A DNA stretch of 64,000 nt from Pinus tabuliformis (taxonomy: Eukaryota; Streptophyta; Pinopsida; Pinales; Pinaceae). Positions 54,691-64,000 of this stretch are shown piece by piece. The number at the start of each line of letters is the position of its first letter. The stretch's first letter is position 1. The translations under genes and the position numbers were made by a program. The stretch lies in contig CM062815.1 in assembly GCA_031772625.1 (NCBI GenBank), positions 915,708,979 to 915,772,978 on the forward strand, given 5' to 3'. The notes under the pieces are model-generated. The model searched no databases. It saw nothing but the letters and a program-made list of their open reading frames with translations, and was not told the DNA's origin.

Positions 54691-57525
54691 ATGTCTGAAC
54701 AACCGTCGACGTCTAGGACTGTGTCGTCCGACACAACAGCCGCAGAGCCTCCTGCCGCTACTCCAACGATGTTCGCTGGTATACCATCTGTCCCGGCAAA
54801 TTGTCCTCAACAACAAGCCGGAGTCCCATCAGGGACAACGACATGGTTAGTTCCTATTTCTTCATCCGGATTATCATCTGGTATTTCTTATGTTGAAACT
54901 CAACAAATTGATCCAATGTGTCTTCAAAGGCCAATTTACCCTTTAAGTACTGGATTTCCACCGTATGGAGGGCAGTATGCTCTTTCATTGTTCCCTTCTA
55001 GAGAACAACCATATGGGAGTTTACAACAAAGTTCAGGTCAAACTGGAATTACATCCAGCGGTTGGGTACCAATACTGCCTCGACAACCAGGGGTTGTATA
55101 TTCAATGCAACCTGTACACCTTGTGTCGGATATTCCCACCACACCTGCTATGGTGAATGCATCGCTAGTACAAGCGCTACATGTTGTATGTCAACCCCAA
55201 GTTTCTCAGGTTGCAATACAATAGCCTCTTGTGTCAACGACTCAATCACAATCTCAGGGTAGTGCCTCCTTATCTGGAGCGACTCAGGCTCAAACAAGTA
55301 CTGTGACTCCTCATCTTGGTCAATCATCCAGTATTGGTCAACAACAAATGGTCCAACAACCAGAGCTGGTTCAATATCAACAACCGCCATTCCAACAATC
55401 ATATCAAAGACCTGAGCAACAAGTCTTTGTAAGTAATGGGCAACCATGCTATAATGGTTATGCCCATAAACCTTGTCAAAGTTGCCAGCATTATGCTGGT
55501 CTGCAAAGACCCATTGCTCAGGCGATACCATCTTATCCTGGATATGTTTCACCTAACCTGAACCAACAGTTGCCCTTTGTAGCAACTCTAGAATTACCAG
55601 ATCTAAACCGGCTGACGAATGATCCAATTGCTTATGCTCCTTGGTGGCCAGCGATTCCGCATAAACTTCCGTCAGATATTCCTAAATTTAATGGAAATCC
55701 GGGTGAAGATCCGTCGAATCATGTGATGACATTCCATCTATGGTGTTCATCGAACACCCTGAATGATGATTCGATAAGGCTTCGCCTCCTACAGAGGACG
55801 TTAACGGGTCCAGCGGCAAAATGGTACATTGAATTGCCTAGAGCTTCGTTCGACAACTTCAGTACCTTAGCCACAACCTTTTTAACCCATTTTCAATTAC
55901 CGATAAGGTATGAAACGGGAACAGAACTCCTTACCAACTTCAAACAGACGACTGCCACCCACATATCTGATCATATACATGAGTGGCGTCGTCGTCGTAG
56001 GATGGTGAAAACATATGTTCCCGATCAGCTGTTAGCTGAATGGTTTATAAAGTCCTTACTTCCTGCTATAACGGAAGATGTGGCCAAGGGGGGAGTCGTA
56101 ACAGAGGAGCAAGTTATCGCTCGTGCACAGTATTTGGAATTAGTTTATACTCAGTTCGGCACGCTCTACGACAAAATACCCGATGGTCCTAGACCGGAAT
56201 TTTCAATTCCTCCTCCTCCTAAATCAAGCAATGACTCTCACGCCGGCGATGGCGTGATTGGCAAGCACAAAATTTATAGTCAAAATGCAAATGAAGAACT
56301 TCTTGCCTCAGAAGTAAATGCCATGTCGACCGACAAGGGCAAACAACTGAAGCAACCAGGGGGCAAGAAGAAAAATAAAGGGAGAAAAAGGAAACCCCCG
56401 ACAGGGTGTCATATATGCGATGAGGATCATTGGACGAAAGATTGTCCACATATAGCTAAAGTTAAGAAACTCTTTAAGAGTTCAAAAACCCCAGCAGTAT
56501 TGACTGATCCGTTTCCCAACCCAGGTCAAAATCTGGTTGCTAATCAAAATGCTTCCCGATCCCAAGTGCTTATGTTGTCTGTCTCGAAGCAGCAAAATGA
56601 TGCTTTGACAAGGAATAAAGATTACGGGAATCCAAATCTGTCGAACGACAAGGTTAATGAACGACCTAGTAGTTCAACAACAACTTTGACCGAAGTTGTG
56701 CCACCCATCGTTCCTAAGCCAATGATAAAGTCGCCAAATGGAATAGTACACAAATCGACATTTAATCCTCGTGCCAAAGGAGCACAGAATTATAATATAG
56801 TAGAGGACCTGGCCCAATCGCCGTCCACTATGTCGACACTTGAGGTACCACAAAATTTCCCCTCCCAAGAGCAAGCTTTATTATCAGCAATAGGTGGGAT
56901 TGGCCCAATGGATTCCAATCTTGTAGCCTTTGATCATAAAGGATATGACCCTCAGTTACCAGCTCAACTAGCTTTCCTTATTCAAGTGAAAGCCCTCAAC
57001 AAAACTGTTCATCGAACAATTATTGATGAGGGGGCATCTACATGTCTTATGTCGATAAGTTGCTAGAAAGATTTAGGCTCACCACCCTTGTCAAAAACGT
57101 CAACGATGTTAAAAGCATTTGATGGACGATCATACACTCCATACGGGATTTTAAGTAACTTGCAAGTTGAACTAGGGGGCAAAACAGTAGAAGTTGATGT
57201 TGAAGTAATCGACGGAAACCTCGATTACAACATCCTACTGGGAAGGCCCTGGACATACGCCATGGCCGCAGTTGTGTCGACCTACTTCAGGAAGATTGCA
57301 TTTCCCTTTCAAGGAAGAATTACAGTCGTCGACCAACAAAATTTCCTCCCCGACATTTCACAAGTTACGGGAAGCATTCCAATGATCCAGGGAAGCAATC
57401 ATTCACTTCAAAATATCAGAGTAATTTTCCTAAAAGACCCCACTTTAATGGGTACTTTTGCCCTACCGCCTCCGAGTAATCTGGCGGAAATGGCCACAGT
57501 GCAATATGAAACCTTCCATTTCTAA
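54691..57525 (+). pseudogene. gag: E7 gag-protease region (no pol)
   Basis: Starts MSEQPSTSRTVSSDTTAAEP, with a Gln/Pro/Ser-rich N-terminal third, capsid part (SDIPKFNGNPGEDPSNHVMT, EWRRRRRMVKTYVPDQL), basic block, zinc knuckle CHICDEDHWTKDC and protease IIDEGASTCLM / LDYNILLGRPWTYAMA. It goes straight into tandem hairpins at 57538 with no RT, like E4 and E5. Broken by about two breaks. Confidence 0.87.
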
Positions 57526-58803
57526 TGGATCTAAAGTCGAGGATAGTTCCTATCTCATGTCAACCTCGTTAAAAAATGAAAAGTCGAGGATAGTTCCTAT
57601 CTCATGTCAACCTCGTTAAAAAATGAAGAGTTGAGGATAGTTCCTATTTTGTGTCAACCTCATTAAAAAATGAAACAAATCCCCAAGGTAAACCTTCATT
57701 CCAATCACCGAATTGAATGCAATGAAGCTTGGGGGGCATGCACCTCGATTTGCATTATTATGCTGGGGGCATGCAAACTTATCATCCGAGCAGTTTTAGC
57801 ACATAGTTCATGCTCGTTAAAAAATAAACATAAGATTGAGCAGTGTTTTGGCGCATTCAAGCTCTTTAAAAAATGAACCCAGTACCGGTAAATAACCATT
57901 GTGATCGTAAATTCATTAGCCATAAAAAGCCTTGGTCATGTTTTGCACCTGCCACCTCCATTCCATTTGGCCAATCGTTCACCTCCATATGATTGTTTAC
58001 CTATTTTAAGGAACAGCTGCGAAGAGTGATTTCACTTAGCCATCCTTGTGACACTGCCGTGATTGGAAAATTCCAACCTGTACCTGGAATCTGCTGCTAT
58101 CCCTGTTTATCACTCGTTCCTCAAAAGACGAGTCTTCTTTGAGCTCTTTTCTCCTGACTCGTAAAATATGAAAAGTTTGCCGAGTTTTGGCCTTCCAGCT
58201 CGTTAAAGTGACCGGAAGAGCTATCCCTCCTCTAGATTTTAATCTTTTTGGACCTGAGGGATTATTACACAAAAAGGTCGAGCGCTTGTTTTATTCGGCT
58301 CGTTAAAATTATCGAAAACTCATCCCTTCTGTATTGTTTTATACTTTTGTGGACTTAAGGGATTAGATGACGAAAAAGAAATTTTGGAGTTAACTTTCTG
58401 TACCTTTTCAGACTCTCTAAAAATGAAAAGGACCGAGTTTTCCTTGTCGTTAGACTCGTTAAAATGATTAAATAGCGACAAACTTGTCTTTAGACGAGAA
58501 CGAGTTTCCCTATCGCTAGGCTCGTTAAAACATAGCGATGGGCTTGCCCGAAGGGCAGGTTATAGAACAAGCATATGTTATCCTCCTCAAGCTTGACAAA
58601 AATAAAGAGGTACTGGTCAGAAATGACTGGGGAAAAATTGGGAGAACCTCAAAGCTTTAATGGTAGCAAGTCGCTCTTGAACATGACACTTTGTCCTCCG
58701 TATCACATCAGGTTGGGTTGTTTCATTCACCGGTCTCATCGCCATGGTGTTCGCCAAACCATCCATATTTGGGGTAATGCTACCGATCCATCACATCAGT
58801 GTC
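57526..58803 (+). mobile_element. E7 3' region with tandem hairpins
   Basis: Three tandem units of 46-47 bp (57538, 57584, 57631) have stems CGAGG/CCTCG, CGAGG/CCTCG and TGAGG/CCTCA, each followed by TTAAAAAATGAA-type sequence. A CGAGCA/TGCTCG unit lies at about 57787-57816. The larger array continues to about 58560. The conserved 3' segment ends at 58803, where gag sequence begins again. Confidence 0.82.
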
Positions 58804-59434
58804 CAGCGGAAAAATGGTACATTGAATTGCCTAGAGCTTCGTTCGACAACTTCAGTACCTTAGCCACAACCTTTTTAACCCATTTTCAATTACCGATAAG
58901 GTATGAAACGGGAACAAAACTCCTCACCAACTTCAAACAGACGACTACCACCCACATATCTGATCATATACATGAGTGGCGTCGTCGTCGTAGGATGGTG
59001 AAAACATATGTTCCCGATCAGCTGTTAGCTGAATGGTTTATAAAGTCCTTACTTCCTGCTATAACAGAAGATGTGGCCAAGGGGGGAGTCGTAACAGAGG
59101 AGCAAGTTATCGCTCGTGCACAGTATTTGGACTTAGTTTATACTCAGTCTGGCACGCTCTACGACAAAATACCCGACGCTCCTAGACCGGAATTTTCAAT
59201 TCCTCCTCCTCCTAAATCAAACAATGACTCTCACGTCGGCAATGGCGTGATTGGCAAGCACAAAATTTATAGTCAAAATGAAAATGAAGAACTTATTGCC
59301 TCAGAAGTAAATGCCATGTCGACCGACAAGGGCAAACAACTGAAGCAACCAGGGGGCAAGAAGAAAAATAAAGGGAGAAAAAGGAAACCCCCGACAGGGT
59401 GTCATATATGCGATGAGGATCATTGGACGAAGTT
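58804..59434 (+). pseudogene. gag: Gag fragment
   Basis: Encodes KWYIELPRASFDNFSTLATT through the Arg-rich EWRRRRRM part, the basic block and the zinc-knuckle start CHICDEDHWTK. It matches the middle of the E4/E5/E7 gag. It is bounded by a 3' region on the left and a different gag (E8) on the right. A remnant only. Confidence 0.82.
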
Positions 59435-62400
59435 CAACAGCCAGAGAAGGATGGTAATACTGATCCTAGTCTAGGGGCAAATACTTGTGTAACTGAACCA
59501 GTTCCATCTGTAATCGGTCCAGAGAGTTTTGTTCCTCAAACAACTGTCGCTGTCGAAGCAACCACTTCTTCGGCACCAGAAATATTTTATGGACCTGACG
59601 GTCTTCCTCTTCCACCGGGTTTGATTACGATAGAGGAAATTGCAGAGGATCCGCAAGCAAGTACTCGAACTCATTTTGGAGTTGGGGTCACTCTATTTCC
59701 TTCATCTGAAGTTAATCCACCACAACTGGAAGTTCCTGTACAATCGCTAGGCAATCTATTGGACAGAATTAAGATGTCTGAACAACCGTCATCATCTAGG
59801 ACTGTGTCAAATGACACAGCGACAGCAGAAGTCCCTGTCGTCACTCCGACGATGTTTTTCGGCATACCAGCTGTCCCAACTAGCTCTCAACCGCTAGAAG
59901 GAGTCCACCAAGGGACTATTTCGACAGTATGGTCTGTTCCAGTTTGTTCATCCGGAGTAATACCCGGTAACTCTTATGTTGAAACTCGCCAAATTGATCC
60001 ATTTGGAGGTCAATTTGGGCCATCAATCCCCTTGAGTTCTGGATTGATACCGTATGGGGGGCAGTATGCCCTTTCATTACCCCCTCCGGGAGGGTACCCA
60101 TACATGAGTTCACAACCATGTTCAGGTTATACTGGAATTGCATCAAGTAGTTGGGTACCTATGCTACCTCAACAACCAAGGATTGTATATTCTATGCAAC
60201 AATGTGTACCTGTGACGAACATCCCAACCACACCGGCTATTGTAACCGTGTCGCAAGTTCAAGCAATACCTGTTACATGTCAACCTCAGATTTCTCAGGT
60301 TGTAATGCAACAGTCGCTTGACCATGGGTCACAACCACAATCGCCAACTGGTGGGACGACACAAGTACAAACGGGTACAATTACCCCACACCTTGGTCCA
60401 ATGGTTAGCATGGCGCAACAGAACATGGCGTCACAACCATGGCTTGTACAATACCAACAACCGCAATTCCAGCAAGTGTACCAAGGTTCTGAGCAGCAGA
60501 TCTTTGCGAACAGTGGACAACCATATATCCAAAACGGTCAAAACCAACCACTTTACAGTGGTCAAGTCCACCAACCGTATCAGTCATACCAACATCAATT
60601 ACATTATGCTGGTATGCAAAGACCCACTGCTCAAGCGATTCCATCGTACCCTGGTTACGCTTTGCCTAACCTGAATCAACAGTTACCATTCGTGGCAACT
60701 TTAGAGTTACCTGATTTACACCGGTTAACGAACGATCTGATTGCTTATGCCCCTTGGTGGCCAGCGATTCCTCATAAACTTCCATCTGACATTCCTAAAT
60801 TCAATGGAAATCCAGGTGAAGACCCGTCGAATCACGTGATGACTTTTCATCTGTGGTGTTCGTCGAACACCCTTAACGACGATTCGATAAGGCTTCGCCT
60901 TTTTCAGAGGAAATTGACAGGTCCAGCGGCTAAATGGTATATTGAATTGCCAAGAGCCTCTTTCGAAAATTTTAGTTCCCTAGCCACGACTTTCTTAACC
61001 CACTTTCAATTACCGATAAGGTATGAAACGGGAACAGAAATATTAACCAACTTCAAACAGACAACTGCTACCCATATATCTGATCATATACATGAGTGGC
61101 GTCGTCGTCGTAGGATGGTGAAAACGTATGTTCCCGATCAGTTATTCGTTGAATGGTTTATAAAGTCGTTACTTCCGGCTATTATGGAAGATGTGACCAA
61201 GGGGGGAGTCGTAACAGAGGAGCAAGTTATTGCTCGTGCGCAGTATTTTGACTTAGTTTATACTCAGTCCGGCACGCTCTATGACAAAATACCTGACGCC
61301 CCTAGACCGGAATTTTCATTTCCTCCCCCTCCTAAATCAAATAGTGACTCTCATGCCAATGACAGCGTGATTGGCACGACAAACACGAAATCGACAAGGG
61401 GTTCATCAAAGAAATCCCGTAAGAATTTGGACCAAAATGAAAAAGAAGAAATTCTTGCTTCGGAAGTAAATGTCGTATCAGAAGATAAAGGCAAAGAAAC
61501 CAATCAACCAGGAAGCAAGAAGAAGCAAAACAAAGGGAAGAAGAAGAAACAAGGTGAGTCATCCCCTGGAAAAAATTCTTCAAACCCTCCTGGCAAAGGG
61601 AAACAAATTTATCCATGTCAAATATGTGATGATGAGGATCATTACACAAAGAATTGCCCATTCAAAGCTGAGTTAAAGAGGTTCTTTAAAAGTTCCCAAA
61701 CCTCAGCTGTGTTAACTGATCCATTTCCCAACCCAGGTCAAAATCTGGTTGATAGTGGAAATGCTTCCCCGTCGCAAGTCCTTATGTTGTCGGTTTCAAA
61801 ACAGCAGAATGATGCTTTGATTTCGACAAGGAACAAAGATTATGGGAATCCTCAGATGTCGAACGAAAAAGGTAAAGATCAACCAAGTAGTTCGACAACA
61901 ACTTCGACAGAAGTTGTAACGCCCACCATCCCTGAATTAACAATAAAACCGCCAAAGGGTGTAGTACACAAGTCGACATTTAATCCTCGCGCCAAAGCGG
62001 CGCAGCATTATAACATAGTGGAAGATTTGACCCAATCGCCATCCGCTATGTCGACTCTTGAAGTGCTACAAAATTGTCCAACCCAAAGGCAGGCATTGTT
62101 ATCGGAAATTGGTGGGGTTGATCCTAAGGATTCCAATCTTGTATCCTTTGATCACAAGGGATATGATCCTCAGTTACCAGCTCAGCTAGCTTTCCTTATT
62201 CAAGTGAAAGCACTCAACAAAACTGTTCACAAAACAATAATTGATGAGGGACCCTCAACATGTATTATGTCGATGAGTTGCTAGAAAGCTTTAGGATCTC
62301 CAACCTTGTCGCGATCTTCGATGACATTAAAAGCTTTCGACGGAAGGACTTATACCCCTTACGGTATCCTTAATAACTTGAAAGTTGAACTAGGAGGAAA

Positions 62401-62803
62401 GACAGTATAAGTTGATGTTGAGGTCATTGATGGAAATCTTGACTATAACATCCTACTGGGTAGACCATGGATTTATGCCATGGCAGCTGTCGTGTCGACT
62501 TATTTTAGGAAGATCGCATTCCCGTTTGAAGGAGGGATTAGGATCGTCGACCAACAGAATTTCCTCCCTAACGGTTCACAAGTTACAGGAAGCATTCCCA
62601 TGATCCATGAGAGCAACCATTCAATTCAAGATATCGGAGTAGGATTATTGAAAGACCCCACATTGATGGGAACTTTCGCGCTACCACCTCCTATTTATAC
62701 AGGAAATGTACCGTTTGTAGCAACCTGCAACATGATATCTTCCAAGAAGGTCAACATGGATCATTCAATGGTTTTGCCCCCAAGCCCTTTAGAAATATTG
62801 TAG
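59435..62803 (+). pseudogene. gag: E8 gag-protease
   Basis: The N-terminal extension (PDGLPLPPGLITIEEIAEDP) lies upstream of the MSEQPSSSRT motif shared with E5 and E7. Then a Gln/Pro-rich region, capsid (FHLWCSSNTLNDDSIRLRLF, EWRRRRRMVKTYVPDQL), a long Lys-rich block, and a zinc knuckle CQICDDEDHYTKNC with spacing CX2CX4HX4C, against CX3H in E4/E5/E7. The protease has KTIIDEGPSTCIM and the flap-side NILLGRPWIYAMA. This is the fullest gag in the window and probably resembles the ancestor of the gag-pro-only type. It leads directly toward RT. Broken by a few breaks. Confidence 0.87.
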
Positions 62804-62809
62804 TAATCA

Positions 62810-64000
62810 ATGTTTCAAGCATGGGAGGCGAACCCAAATCAACGCTCGTCAAGCGTTTGGGTAGATAGGTCTAGAGAATATGGTACCTCATTAGATCCTT
62901 GGTCGAAAGTATATGGGACTGACGAAGGAATCTTACAATCAATGATGATTGAGGGGGCACCATGGAATGATCACCACCATCGTTCCCTTCTTCCGGAATA
63001 TGAAGAAGATACTCAAAGTGACCTTTATCACCCTTCAGTATTTGAATTCCTAACATATACTGTAAACACGGTGGATTCCGAGCGAAACCTATCCAATATT
63101 GAAGAGACTATAGCCATAAATATCTCGACTAAAACAGATGTTGTAGAGAATATTTATGTCGGCAAAGGTTGTTCCCCTTCAGAACAGGAAATATATAACG
63201 CTCTTTTTCGCGAATTTAGAGATGTTTTTTCTTGGTCATATGATGAGATGCCAGGCATTGACTCGAGTATCTTTGAACATGAAATTAAAATGTATCCCGA
63301 TGTCAAACCAGTAAGACAACGGCTTCGGCAAGTGCACCCGAAGAAAGCCGCTGCCATTAAGGCGGAAGTTGAAAAACTCCTCCATGCTGGATTCATCTAC
63401 TCGGTTCCTCTAACCGATTGGGTATCGAATATTGTCCCTGTTATGAAAAAACAAGGGACGATTAGAGTGTGTGTTGATTATAGGGATGTAAACCAAGCTT
63501 GTCCGAAGGACAACTACCCTACACCCTTCATCGACCAGATAATTGATGAATGCGCCGGATGTGAAATCTTTTCATTTATGGATGGATTTTCGGGGTATAA
63601 TCAAATAAATATCTACCCACAGGACCAGTCAAAGACTGCATTTATTTGTCCGTGGGGCACATTCGCTTATCGAAAATTACCCTTTGGTTTAAAGAACGCA
63701 CGGGCGATGTTTCAGAGGGCAATGAATTATGCCTTCCATGACATTAAGAACATTGTTCAACCTTATCTCGACGATCTTCTGGCTCATTCGCGAAAGCGGA
63801 CTGATCATCCACAGCATTTAAGAGCGATATTTCTACGTTGCTGACACTACAAGATAAGACTCAATCCACACAAATGTGTGTTTTGTGTCGGTTCTGGTCG
63901 TTTACTTGGCTTTGTAGTCTCTAAGGATGGGATACGTCTCGACCCCTGTAAGGTTCAGGCAATCATTAATTTGCCTCCACCTTCAAATTTGCTTCAGATT
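62810..64000 (+). pseudogene. pol: E8 reverse transcriptase, runs off the window
   Basis: The pre-RT linker (YHPSVFEFLTYTV, EQEIYNALFREFRDVFSWS) is followed by HEIKMYPDVKPVRQRLRQVH, TIRVCVDYRDVNQACPKDN, FSFMDGFSGYNQINI, WGTFAYRKLPFGLKNA and the catalytic QPYLDD. HKCVFCV and LGFVVSKDGIRLDP follow near the edge. Same type as E1's RT (30651-32226, minus). RNase H and integrase must lie beyond 64000. Broken copy. Confidence 0.88.

Larger units (their letters stand above)
59435..64000 (+). mobile_element. E8: autonomous-type Tat-like element, 5' part
   Basis: Gag-pro (59435-62803) is followed by RT (62810 to the window edge) on the plus strand. The pol is the close counterpart of E1's. The LTR and leader are not seen next to it, and the right end is outside the window. 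Broken by a few breaks. Confidence 0.88.

Overview
The window is plant nuclear DNA made almost entirely of nested, rearranged Ty3/gypsy LTR retrotransposons, plus one LINE scrap. I found no host gene, rRNA, tRNA gene, CRISPR array or bacterial feature. The lineages (Athila-like and Tat/Ogre-like), the antisense plant-mobile-domain-like ORF and the extra RNase H all point to a flowering plant with a large, repeat-rich genome. I cannot name the species.

Layout. 1-194 is a LINE reverse-transcriptase fragment on the minus strand, abutted by an old Tat-like copy (E0, minus, 195-3365). E0 is interrupted by E1 (minus), an autonomous-type Tat/Ogre-like element. E1's 3' LTR is 3366-4408 plus 24908-24927, and its body is 24928-32253. 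E2 (plus, 4409-24902, TSD gcaag), a non-autonomous relative, sits inside E1's LTR, 20 bp from the LTR end. E3 (minus, 6899-19221, TSD caccc), a young Athila-like element with 1409-bp LTRs, sits inside E2's 5' leader. The nesting order is therefore E0, E1, E2, E3 from oldest to youngest. LTR-pair differences counted by eye agree: about 9 in 1063 bp for E2 and about 6 in 1409 bp for E3.

From 32254 to the end there is a chain of Tat-like pieces in both orientations: an LTR fragment and patchwork filler (32254-33215), E4 (minus, gag-pro only), E5 (minus, gag-pro only), a 204-bp inverted-repeat filler, E6 (minus, short gag-pro like E2), E7 (plus, gag-pro only), a gag fragment, and E8 (plus, gag-pro-RT, running off the window). 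Several LTRs have a PBS-side interior on one side and a PPT-side interior on the other, as in tandem elements sharing one LTR.

How the parts relate. The whole Tat-like set shares the 1063-bp LTR plan, a TGGCGACTCC-type PBS, a structured 5' leader and a 3' region rich in hairpins. Three coding types use these same cis signals: autonomous (E1, E8: gag-pro-RT-RNH-INT, extra RNase H, antisense ORF), gag-pro with a capsid region but no pol (E4, E5, E7), and a short zinc-knuckle/protease ORF with no recognisable capsid or pol (E2, E6). The non-autonomous types presumably borrow enzymes from the autonomous one (inference). The most unusual signal is an array of short hairpins with different stems but a shared CTCGTTAAAA-type motif in the loop or just after the stem. 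Some units show paired, stem-preserving changes. The array recurs in every copy and marks this element system.
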